A stretch of DNA of 64,000 nt from Taeniopygia guttata (Eukaryota; Chordata; Aves; Passeriformes; Estrildidae): assembly GCF_048771995.1 (NCBI RefSeq), contig NC_133024.1, positions 113,286,501 to 113,350,500 on the forward strand, in the 5' to 3' direction. Positions 23,541 to 33,343 of this stretch are shown here, piece after piece. The position numbers were made by a program, and so were the translations under genes. Below the pieces are notes generated by a model. It was not told where the DNA came from and did no database searches. It worked only from the letters and a program-made list of their open reading frames with translations. Each line of letters opens with the position of its first letter. The stretch's first letter is position 1.

Positions 23541-23860
23541 GTGGAATCGCAGAATCTGGTTTGGGTTGGAAGGGACCATAAAGGGGTGACAAGACACAGG
23601 GAATGGTTTCAAACTGACAGAAGGTAGGATTAGATGGGATATTGGGAACAATTCCTGAGGGTGGGCAGGCCCTGGCACAGCTTTTCCAGGGAAGCTGGGG
23701 CTGCCCCTGGATCCCTGGCAGTGCCCAAGGCCAGGTTGGACACTGGGGCTGGAGCAGCCTGGCACAGTGGGAGGTGTCCCTGCCATGGCAGGGGTGGCAC
23801 TGGGTGGGATTTAAGGCCCCAGCCCAAATCATTCTGGGATCTATGATTCCCTGATATAAG
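23541..23860 (+). mobile_element. CR1 LINE 3' fragment with a short inverted CR1 start
   Basis: The first 40 bp ('cgcagaatctggtttgggtt') read as a minus-strand CR1 end. From about 23,581 a plus-strand CR1 runs to 'catggcaggggtggcactgg' and 'ttctgggatctatgatt'. The junction suggests one CR1 inserted into or next to another. Confidence 0.75.
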
Positions 23861-25664
23861 AATATTAAACAATGGGTTTAAACTGGGGACAATTAGCAGG
23901 CACTGGTAGCAGAATGAAAGATGAGGTGTGTTGCTTGTTAAAGTGGTATTTCATAAACATTAAATTGTTTCCCAAGGAATCTGTCAGGTTTGAAACCTTC
24001 CAGTGGCTTTGGTAAAGTTGGCAAATCTGTGGAGCTGGAAAAGATTTCCCTGAGCAGCAGCTGCACAGGAAACTCTGAGGCAGGGGCTGCACCAAACCAC
24101 TTCTCTGCTCTGTGCCAACAGCATTTCCCATCAATTCTTTCCTTTCTGGAGAATAAAATTACCATAACTCCAGGTATTTGATATTTTTGTGTGCAGGGCG
24201 CATCGGGTTGATGAATAAGTTGAATTAGATGATAGTTTTAGATCTCTTTCCACTAAAATATTCTCTCCTGAGTGCTCACATCCACAGGACACAAAACACT
24301 CGTGTTCCCAACACAGAAAGTTTCTCTCTTGGTTTAAAAAACCAAATTACAAAAAACAAAAGCTTAAAAATCACCTCAACACCATTATTTTTCCCTCTCC
24401 CAACCTATGTCTAACAGCAAGTCTTTTCACAACAAACCTCAACTGAATTTTGATATATTGGCAAAGCAGTTTGAAAGGGATTACCTCAAATAGGTGAAAC
24501 TGGATTGCTGAACCCAAATTTCAAGCAGAACATAAAGACTTCCAGTTAAAAATTATAATAAAGTTAAATGAAATGCATTGAGAAAATTCAAAGTAGCCAA
24601 ATGCATGTGTAGTAGTATAAATATTTGGAAAAAATCAAGGTAACATAACCTACTCTGTGTATTTATTTTATTTATTCTGTTTGAATGAACTAGTCCATTC
24701 TAGGTGTATGAGCATCAAATCTAAGTCTCATCTTTGACACATAAAAGTCTGAATTAATACAGTTTTGAAGACTTCTATTACTTAAATACTAATTAATGCC
24801 ACTTATATACATGAAAAACAATGCTCAAATTTACACAGAAACTTTGTATCTGGGCTGGACAGAGCACACAGGGGATTTTCCAACATGAAACATCAGGAAG
24901 AGAACACTTCCTGACCTTATTTTGGGGATTTGAGGATAGTTTGGGAGGTTTTGTGTGTGTCCAGAACACTCAGGCTGAAACAAACATTCAACTGATCCTT
25001 GTTTGTTTTCCATTGTTTGCAGGTTTGCCAAGTTTTAACTGCTTGGAAGAAGTTTCCTGTCCTGGGTGTTGCTTCAGGCTGATTTTTTATTCTTTAAACC
25101 TCTCCTTTCTTTTTTTTTTTTTTTTTTTTCCTTCTGTTTTAAGTGGGAAAAACAAGGAGAATTTGGGATTTTTTTTTTTTTGAAGGATAATATTTTGGTC
25201 AGAGGAATTTATAAACAACTTCAAATTTCAAAGGCTGAAAACAGCAGCTAAAATAATATTTCTTTCTTAAATTGTCACAAGAAAGAACTTTCTGTTGTCA
25301 TTTTTATGTTGCTTTTCAAGGCAGTGAATTTGATATGTAATAAATTGTAGTAAATATGCCAACTTTGTGGTATTAATTTTTACCCAAATTCCAGATTCTG
25401 AGCCTCACCTTCTTAGCCAAAGGGACAACAACACAAGGTTTTTACAGGGAACATGGAACTGTTCCACGGGGCAAAAAATTCCTTAAAAGTTACTTCTCAA
25501 GTGGGAAACTTTTACAAACATTTGCTGTTGATTTTCACAAGTGTCATAAACTCCAAACCCAGGGCTCTGCAGCATCTTCCAGTTGTCCTTGAAGGCCATG
25601 GCTAAGAGGGGGAGGGAATGTTGGGATGAGGAGTTTTCTCCAAAATTCCGTGGTTCAGAACTGG
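23861..25664. other. Intergenic sequence, nothing recognised
   Basis: AT-rich unique sequence with poly(T) tracts near 25,110 and 25,170. No credible gene or transposon seen. Confidence 0.5.
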
Positions 25665-25990
25665 CATGTTGAGATCCCAGAATTACAGAAACTCAGAAAT
25701 CCCAGAATAGTTTGGGTTGGAAAGGACCTCAAATCCCATCCAGTGCCACCCCTGCCATGGCAGGGACACCTTCCACTGTCCCAATGTCCAACCTGGCCTT
25801 GGGCACTGCCAGGATCCAGGGGAATCTGGGAATTCCATCCCAGCCCTGCCCACCCTGCCAGGGAACAATTCCCAATTCCCAATCTCCCATCCAGCCCTGC
25901 CCTCTGGCAGTGGAAGCCATTCCCTGGCTCCTGTCCGTCCATCCCCTGGAAATTGTCTCTCTCCATTTTTTTTGTCAACTCCTTCAGGTC
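25665..25990 (-). mobile_element. CR1 LINE 3' fragment, minus strand
   Basis: 'agaatagtttgggttggaaa' starts an inverted CR1 that runs through 'ccagccctgcccaccctgcc' to 'ctggaaattgtctctctcca'. Confidence 0.8.
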
Positions 25991-26752
25991 ATGGAAGCTT
26001 TTTTAGGGTGTTTGGAAAAGAACTGCACACTCTGCTTCATATACAGAGAACTATGGATTTATACCAGGGCAGGTGTGCTACAATGTTCTCTGGTTTGTTC
26101 TGTATTTTGTGCTCTTAGTTATTCCAAATATTTGATTTGTTTCTCTCAGTAAAAGGGAACATTGTGCCGATATTTTCATGGCAACATTAATCAGAACCCA
26201 AAGATTTCAGTTGTGAGAAAAAACAGGAGAGTCCATCCTTACGTACACAGAATTCCCCCCAAGTGCACCACGTCACTACATCAGATTTTCTTTTCCATTT
26301 TATTATCCAGTCCCTCAGTCTTGTAAGGTTTTTATTCAGTTCTCCAGCCAGGCTTTTAACTACACCTCAATTTGTCCTCTGCTTTTCCTTTACCTGAACA
26401 CCTCAGTACCTTCAGCAGTCTGTGGTGTGTCCTGCTCAGCCCCTCTCTCCAGATCATTGATACATGGAGCAGCACCAAGCACAGCACAGCTCCCTGCAGA
26501 CTCCTCCTGTGACCTCCCCTTCTCTGAAAACTGACCTTTTAGTTCTCTTTTATTTCTTTCCTCTCATCCTACAAGTTTTTGATCCATTCTTCTCTTGCTT
26601 CTTTTGCATAAAGTTTTTTTTTTATTATTATTATTTTCCACGTGATGCTTTGTTTGGGAAGCTTGTTATCCCTGGAAATCCCTGAGGAGCACTTAACCAT
26701 GGATCTTCATGTTTGGAGGGGAACACACTGGAGGCAGTTCTTCAGCTCTTGG

Positions 26753-26830
26753 ACAACACAGATTTGGGACAACACAGATTTGGGACAACATAGATTTGGG
26801 ACAACACAGATTTGGGACAACACAGATTTC
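26753..26830. repeat. 16-bp tandem repeat, about 5 copies
   Basis: The unit gggacaacacagattt repeats about five times with one or two substitutions, directly before a CR1 fragment. Confidence 0.85.
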
Positions 26831-26837
26831 ACATTGA

Positions 26838-26970
26838 GGTCTCTACACAAGAGAGACCTGGAGGGGCTGGAGCGGGTCCAGGGCAGGGAACGGAGCTGGG
26901 AAGGGGCTGGAGAGTTCCTGAGGGAGCTGGGAAGGGGCTGAGCCTGGAGAAAAGGAGGCTCAGGGGGTGT
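26838..26970 (+). mobile_element. CR1 LINE fragment
   Basis: 'cctggaggggctggagcggg' and 'ctgagcctggagaaaaggag' are CR1 phrases. A near copy of the same stretch occurs at 27,320-27,470. Confidence 0.75.
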
Positions 26971-27299
26971 AGCAATAAAAGGGAGAAGCCACCAGGTCTG
27001 CAGGAGCTGTGGTTTCATCTCTGCTGTCAGGATTTGCCCTCCTGCAGCTCAGGTGGGTGTGGGTCTAAAGTTGTCACTGCTCTCACTGCTTCAGGAAACC
27101 AAAATAACAACAGGAAAACCTAATTTCACCTCAGACTAGCCAGGAAATTGTGCCACTCATGTTTGGATGTGGAATTTTGTTGAGCAAATGAGGCTTTCAT
27201 CACCTTCAAGCTCAACTATTGCAAGGAATATATTCTCAAGGTGGAGTCAGCCACAAAAGGGCTCTCAGAACCCATGGCTGGTTCAGATTTGTCTCCTGA

Positions 27300-27790
27300 G
27301 TCCAGTTCTGGTCCTGCAGGAGAGACCTGGAGGGGCTGGAGCGTGTCCAGGGCAGGGAACGGAGCTGGGAAGGGGCTGGAGAATTCCTGAGGGAGCTGGG
27401 AAGGGGCTGGAGAATTCCCGAGGGAGCTGGGAAGGGGCTGAGCCTGGAGAAAAGGAGGCTCAGGGGGACCTTGTGGCTCTGCACAGCTCCTGCCAGGAGG
27501 GGACAGCTGGGGGGTCGGGCTCTGCTCCAGGGAACAGGGACAGGAGGAGAGGGAACGGCCTCAGGCTGGGCCAGCAGAGGCTCAGCTGGGACAGCAGCAG
27601 CAATTTCCCCATGGAAAGGGTGCTCAGACCTTGGCAGGGGCTGCCCAGGGGGGTTTGGAGTGCCCATCCCTGCAGGTGTCCCCTGGAGGTGGCACTGAGT
27701 ACTCTGGGCTGGGGACAAGGTGGGCATGGGGCCCAGCTGGGACTCCATGGGCTGGGAGGGCTTTTCCAGCCTCAGGGATTTGGGGTTCTG
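27300..27790 (+). mobile_element. CR1 LINE 3' copy
   Basis: About 490 bp from 'gtcctgcaggagagacctgg' to 'ccagcctcagggatttgggg'. A short internal duplication (27,353-27,435) repeats 'gaattcctgagggagctggg'. The 235-codon plus frame and 170-codon minus frame across it are transposon-derived. Confidence 0.85.
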
Positions 27791-27974
27791 TGGAACTGTT
27801 GCATTGTCAACTCAGAGGCAAGACCAGGAATTTTATTTTCTCTGTGGTTTTGCTTTCTCTGTATGTTCCTTTAGCACCTGGATGCTCTTTGGGCCCTGCC
27901 CACTCTGCTCCTGATCCTGACAGAAAGGATTTGGGTTTGGGAGTCATTCCTCAAGCTCAGCTCAGAAATCAAAG

Positions 27975-28080
27975 AACCATGGATGGTTTGGGTTGAAAAG
28001 GACCTCAAAGCCCATCCAGTGCCATGGCAGGGACACCTTCCCCTGTCCCAGGCTGCTCCAAGCCCCATTCAGCCTTCTGT
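27975..28080 (-). mobile_element. CR1 LINE 3' end fragment, minus strand
   Basis: 'atggatggtttgggttgaaa' to 'cccaggctgctccaagcccc' is a short inverted CR1 end. Confidence 0.75.
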
Positions 28081-30389
28081 GAAAGTTAAAAATAATTTCC
28101 AAACTGTCTCTTCCTCCAGTCTAAAATACTGAAAATATATCATTAAAAACATTAAATCACTCAACATTTTTGGTTGATGTCTCCTATCTATAATGGAAAA
28201 ATCTATTTAAGGGGCTGAGTTACACAGTTTTCCTCCTATTTGACAAGAAAAAAAATTTTTAAAATCTGTGTTCACTGCCTCAGGAAGTTCCAACCACCTG
28301 AACAATCAGGGTGGAAATATGCTGCCCTTAGCACACCTCACACTGCAGCCCCAGTTACACACTCCTTACAACCAGGAGGAAAAAAACTAAGCCATGAATT
28401 GTAATCTTAACCTTGGAGTTTCGAAAGCTATTTATGTCACAGGAAAATGTAAACAGCTGAGGGTGTGGGGATCATTCACTGGAATATTTTTTTCCCCTGG
28501 TCCCAAATCAATATTTTTAAAAAATAATTAAAAAGTTCTTTTTCTATTCCAGTCCCCTTTGAGGTCACCACAAAACTTTGCTTCCACATAAATGTTGGGC
28601 ACCACAATTTTTGTTTAATACATCTGTCAATGTTTTTAATATCTGCATAAATCCCAAATTCTTTTTCAAAGGATTCACTCAGAATCACCACCCAGAGAGT
28701 CAGTCAACTTCATACATTAACTTGTCATTATTAATTTAATATTATTTGAAAATACTTTTAACAAAGCACCTTTTTTAACACTGTGCACTACAATTCATTG
28801 CTGCTGGCAGAATATACAAGTTTTAGTTGGAATGTGCGTTTATTTTGTATTTATTTGTGGTTTTATTCTGCAGACCTGTATCCTGCCATAGATTATCTGC
28901 CAGATTCCCAACAGTTCCTCCATATCCATCAGTTCTTACATACAGACCTGCAAAATTCTCTATTTTGTAAAGAGTTTCTTTTACCATGACATTTTTAAAG
29001 ACATCAACTTGCCCATCATGATTCAGAATCTCTCAACATCCAGTAACAACCTCTACTAGGAAAAATTACCTAATTAATACCTAATTATTTCATTATTTAA
29101 TATCTTTTCTGATTCCTCATAATTTTTATTCAGGATATTCAGTCATTATTTTCTTTCCCTGCCAAATATACTTTTTTTCCCAATGTCTAAACCACTTGTT
29201 TTGTTTTATCCAGTGTTTTTGTCACCCCTACACATTTTATAACATTATTTTCCTTACTGGCTAATTCTCTTGAGAGACAAGTGAAGCTCAGTGCAATTTT
29301 CAGTCAGTTCAAGCCCTTTTTAAAGCATCTAATGACAGTTCCTCTGAGGGAATTCCCTTCAAAACTCTGTATTTTGGCTGGAAAATTAGTTCATTCTTAA
29401 ATACCTTTGAAAATCCTTCACCAATATTATTATAATTTATGGGATTTTTTCCTTTTATTGTACTTGTCTCAATTTAAACACCTTCATTAGACTTTTTTTC
29501 CTGAATGTTCCCCAAATTTGTTTCATCTCAATAAGCTTTTCCTACCTTGCAATGTGAATAAATAAGTTTATTTTGCTGCTTTCTGTATTATTTTCTCATT
29601 AGTTCTTTGAAGTCTGATATACTTTAAAGCATAATTTTTAATGAAAATGAAATTTCTGTGCAGTGGGGAAACATTTTAGAAAATATTGGTGAGACTTAAT
29701 GTGTCTACAGTCCCTCTATGTGGTGCAAAGATTTTAATTTCTTTTTTTATTATCTTCTTCCTTTCAGAAATACCACCACTTATGTGGTGCAGAGTTGGGA
29801 TTTGCTGATTTTTACACAAAAAAAAAAGGATTTCAATTTACTTCCTGTTCTTCAGGGCATCACTTTTCTTTTCCCCCCTCATTGGTGTTAAAGAACAACT
29901 TTTCCACCCAGGTGCTCTGAAATACAATTTGTCAAATGTGCTTATAGAAACCATGGAGTGATCTCAAAATTGTCCAACATGTGAACAAGATTTGAAATTA
30001 CTTTTTTATTAGACTCAATCATCTCTGAGCTCCTTAAAAATGTAGATTTTGTCATGACTTTGTATAAACTATAGAACTTCTCCCATTGAATTCCTTAAAT
30101 CCCTTCTAGTCCAAACCATTCTGGGATTCTACACCACAGTCCTCTGAGCAAAGATTTCAAAACTAATAAAAAAACCAAAAAATAAACCAGAAAAACAGGT
30201 TCTGTGTACCCAAAAAAAGTTTGGGTAACCAGGTTCCCTATGGTTATTCCAAATGAGGAATGCTGTCATTCCAAACCAATTAATCCATACATTGCAGCTC
30301 TGGGTGGAGGTAAATACAGAAATGGAATTATTCTAAACAATTTAAATTTATTTGTTAAATGATGTCCCAGAAATAATCAGGTAGAAAAG
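28081..30389. other. AT-rich intergenic sequence
   Basis: About 2.3 kb of AT-rich sequence with many poly(T) and poly(A) runs, no gene and only a trace of a CR1 end near 30,095-30,135. Possibly very old transposon remains that I cannot name. Confidence 0.45.
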
Positions 30390-30455
30390 TTGGGAACTGG
30401 ATGATCTTTAAAGTCCCTTCCAACCCAAAGCATTCCACAAGGATTCTGTGATAAT
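30390..30455 (+). mobile_element. CR1 terminal fragment
   Basis: 'aactggatgatctttaaagt' then 'cccttccaacccaaagcatt' and 'gattctgtga' form the last 60 bp or so of a CR1. Confidence 0.65.
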
Positions 30456-30784
30456 CAGGAACAAAAACAAATGTATGGATGATTCCAGGTCCATACAGTT
30501 TTCCCCTTGGTTTTCAGTTTAGGTTCATTTTTTTTTGGGCAATTTGAGACTGACAATTGTAGGTTTCATTTGGGAACGGAAATTCCTTCAGAAAATCAAA
30601 ATTAAGGGCGAAGGAACTTCTCAGTGGAATATTGGCCCCCAGCCTGGAGGTGGGAAGGGAATTCACATGTCATGACATCTGGGCTGACAGTGATTACCTG
30701 GCCCAGGATATTTCTCAGGGGATATTTCTCTCCTTGAAATAATTGTTTTATTCCTCCTGCTTTCTGATTTGAGGAGTTTTTGCG

Positions 30785-31010
30785 TGCATGTGTGTTAATT
30801 TGTTTTTGTTTGGTTGTTGTTGTTTCTTCGGTTTTTGTTTGTTTTGTTCGAATGGGGTATTTTTGTTTTTCTTTTTTTTGGGTTTTGGTCGGGGGTTTTT
30901 TTTGTTGTTGTTGTTGGTTGGAGTATTTTTTTTGTGGTGTTTTTTTGGTGTGGTTTTTGTGTTTGTTGGTTTTTGTGGGTTTTGTTTTTTGGGGTTTTTT
31001 AAATAATTTT
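30785..31010. repeat. G/T-only low-complexity tract
   Basis: About 225 bp almost free of A and C on the plus strand (mixed TTTG, TTGTT and TTTTGGGG runs), ending just before a CR1 copy. The plus-strand open frames of 62-134 codons (all F, V, G, C, W) are low-complexity artefacts. Confidence 0.8.
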
Positions 31011-31018
31011 ATTTACTG

Positions 31019-31515
31019 CACCTGCAGAGCTGCCCCAGCCCTGCCCCAGCCCAGGAGGAGCTGGAGCTGCTGCAGAGAGCCCAGAGGAGGCTCCAGGATG
31101 AGCAGAGGGATGGAGCAGCTCTGCTGGGAGGAAAGGCTGGCACAGCTGGGATTGTTCCCCTGCACAGGAGAAGCTTTGGGCTGAGCTCAGGGTGGCCTTG
31201 CAGGGCCTGGAGGAGCCCCAGGAAACCTGGAGAGAGACAATTTCCAGGGGATGGAGGGACAGCACACAGGGAATGGCTTCAAAGTGAAAAATTACAGGTT
31301 TAGATCAGATAATTAGGAAAAATTTCCTTCCTGGCAGGGTGGGCAGGGCTGGGATGGAATTCCCAGATCCCCCTGGATCCCTGGCAGTGCCCAAGGCCAG
31401 GTTGGACACTGGGGCTGGAGCAGCCTGGGACAGTGGGAGGTGTCCCTGCCATGGCAGGGGTGGCACTGGGTGGGATTTGAGGTCCCTTCCCACCCAAAAT
31501 TTCTGGGATTCTTTC
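31019..31515 (+). mobile_element. CR1 LINE 3' copy
   Basis: Closely similar to 9,960-10,455, from 'gctgccccagccctgcccca' through 'gatccctggcagtgcccaag' to 'aaaatttctgggattctttc'. Low divergence suggests a younger insertion. Confidence 0.85.
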
Positions 31516-32132
31516 TACAGAAGAGGCACTGAGCTGTGCACAGCAGGGTTGGGACACCAGTTCCTTGCCTGCTCCCTGCTTTGTTTGTGGGATCTGTGTT
31601 GCCAGGCACAGGGGCAGCTCCTGCCTGCACCAGCAGGAGTTTTTCCTGGACACGAGGCTCCAGTTCCTAGAAATGAGTAACTGAAGTACCTTGGAAAATG
31701 TTTCCCAAGAAAAGCAGCTGATTGTGAAAGTGATGGCAAAAAAATAAAAAATAAATCTACATGCTCAGCAGCAGCTGTGCTGTCCAAGCTTTTATTTTCC
31801 TCTTTTGAGTTCTCCTTGAATGGGGGAAAAAGTAAAACAAAGAAATCCCTCTTTATCTGTCCCACACTAAATAATGACAGCAATTAGCTACCTGAGTCCT
31901 GCCAGTAATAATCAGTGATCCCAGTTAAATGCTCCTTTCTTTTTGCAATGACCACTTTCCCTCTCTTCCCTGAAATGTGGGACAATTTGAAATCTGACTT
32001 CTTCGTCCCAAAACTGGAGCATGCAGTGGGTTTTGCTGGGTTCTCCATAGGCACTCCAGCAGGAAGGGACATGGATGGATTTGGGTACTGAAGGCTGAGG
32101 AGATTTCCTTCATGTGAAAAGCGCCAATCACT

Positions 32133-32699
32133 TGGTTTTTAAAATTTTAAAATTTAATAATAATAAAATGTTTATAAAAATAGTAATACAATTAGAGTAA
32201 TAAAGTTTAGAGTTAGGGCAATTACAAGACAATAAAAAGCAAAGAATTATGGATGTCCGGATGCTCTCGGACACTAAGTCACAAAGAGCATTTCTTGTGA
32301 ACAAAGGAATAACCTTAAAAGCAACATCCTGCTGCATATTCATATATCCTTCATGGATACATTTTATTTAAAACAAGAACTCTGTCTGTTGTATGCCAAC
32401 TGTTTCCTTTAATCCTCTGGCATCTTCGAGTCGAGCAAGGCCTGAAGAAATTAGTTTCTTCTGATAAGAAAACCATAAATTCCTCTCCTTTGGAAGATTT
32501 AGGTGTTCCTCGAAGCGAGTATCTCATTCAAAAAAAAACTCCCCCCACATACAGTCTCTATTTTAACATGATGTTGGAACCTAAAATTATATTTAACACC
32601 ATAATTAAGAGAATTAATACGGCATAACTTTCTAACATTACAAATATAATATTAATTGTAATATTTGCGAAAAGCCAATCATAAAATAGGGATTTTTCA
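32133..32699 (-). mobile_element. Solo retroviral LTR, minus strand, with 4-bp target duplication
   Basis: 567 bp bounded by plus-strand TG...CA, which on the minus strand is TGAAAAATCC ... TTTTAAAAACCA. It is flanked by the direct repeat 'cact' at 32,129-32,132 and 32,700-32,703. The TG/CA ends and short target duplication define an integrated LTR, and no internal retroviral region is present, so it is a recombined solo copy. The sequence resembles LTRs I associate with songbird endogenous retroviruses; the family name is not verified. It sits about 590 bp from the VPS26C start codon. Confidence 0.8.
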
Positions 32700-33056
32700 C
32701 ACTTCCACGGATGGACGAGTCCGGATTGCGCTGCAATCAGGGGAATTCCATGTGAGGAATTCCACACCTGGAAGAGATCGCAGCGTTTCCCTCAGCACTG
32801 GGACATCCCCACCCCGAGCGTTTCCGTGCTCCGGGTTTTTAAGGCGAAATTCCTCGCTGCCCACTTCGCAAGGCGCTGCCTTCCTGCATTTATGGGACAG
32901 GCTGCGGGAACCTCTGGGGACAGAGAACGGAGACAAGTTCGCTGCTCGTTCATATCGGTGTTTACGGCTGTGCAGTGCGCTCTGAGGGATGAATTTCAGC
33001 ACGGCGAGGCCTTTCCCGGCCTCCCATTGTCACCGCCCTGCTCCCTGAGGCCGCGC

Positions 33057-33075
33057 CTACAACTCCCATCAGCCC
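33057..33075 (+). promoter_or_regulatory. ZNF143/SBS-like motif
   Basis: CTACAACTCCCATCAGCCC shares the CTACAAnTCCCA core of the ZNF143 (STAF) site found in many CpG-island promoters. Confidence 0.6.
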
Positions 33076-33119
33076 ACGCGGCGCCCCGGCTTGCAGTGAG
33101 CGCTGCCGGCGCGCGCAAA

Positions 33120-33138
33120 GCACGCCGGGTTTTGTAGT
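33120..33138 (-). promoter_or_regulatory. ZNF143/SBS motif, minus strand
   Basis: On the minus strand ACTACAAAACCCGGCGTGC fits ACTACAANNCCCRGMRTGC at every position. It faces the first motif about 45 bp away. Confidence 0.7.
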
Positions 33139-33258
33139 TTTTGCCGGGTAACGGCTGTGCGTCATCAGCCCGCCCGCGCGTTGCTATGACAACGGGGACG
33201 GCGGGCGGGGCCGCGCGGGAAGTGACGGCGCGAGGACCCGGATGGGGCGGGGCGGGGC

Positions 33259-33280
33259 CACGTGAGGCGGCGGTCACGTG
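33259..33280. promoter_or_regulatory. Two CACGTG E-boxes directly before the start codon
   Basis: CACGTG occurs at 33,259-33,264 and at 33,275-33,280, the second within GTCACGTG and only 6 bases before the ATG at 33,287. Such sites bind USF, MYC/MAX and MITF/TFE factors; GTCACGTG is the core of the lysosomal CLEAR element. Confidence 0.65.
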
Positions 33281-33286
33281 TCGGCG

Positions 33287-33343
33287 ATGGGGACGGCGCT
33301 GGACGTGAGGGTGAAGCGCGCCGGGAAAGTCTATCGCGATGGG
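33287..33343 (+). CDS. VPS26C: VPS26C exon 1 (residues 1-19)
   Basis: Encodes the N-terminal strand up to Y-R-D-G. The donor is GGG|GTTCGT, which departs from consensus at +3 and +4. The position is fixed by protein homology and by the phase-0 start of exon 2. Confidence 0.85.

Noticed and set aside
26753..26830. CRISPR-like short direct repeats
   Set aside because: No spacers; it is a plain 16-bp tandem repeat in a vertebrate genome.
27167..27874. Plus-strand gene of 235 codons
   Set aside because: Runs through a CR1 copy from end to end.
30780..31184. Membrane-like protein rich in Phe, Val and Cys
   Set aside because: Low-complexity G/T tract fused to a CR1 reading frame.
33180..33194. 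RFX X-box in the VPS26C promoter (GTTGCTATGACAAC)
   Set aside because: Both half sites deviate from the consensus, unlike the two perfect matches at 16,294 and 20,986.
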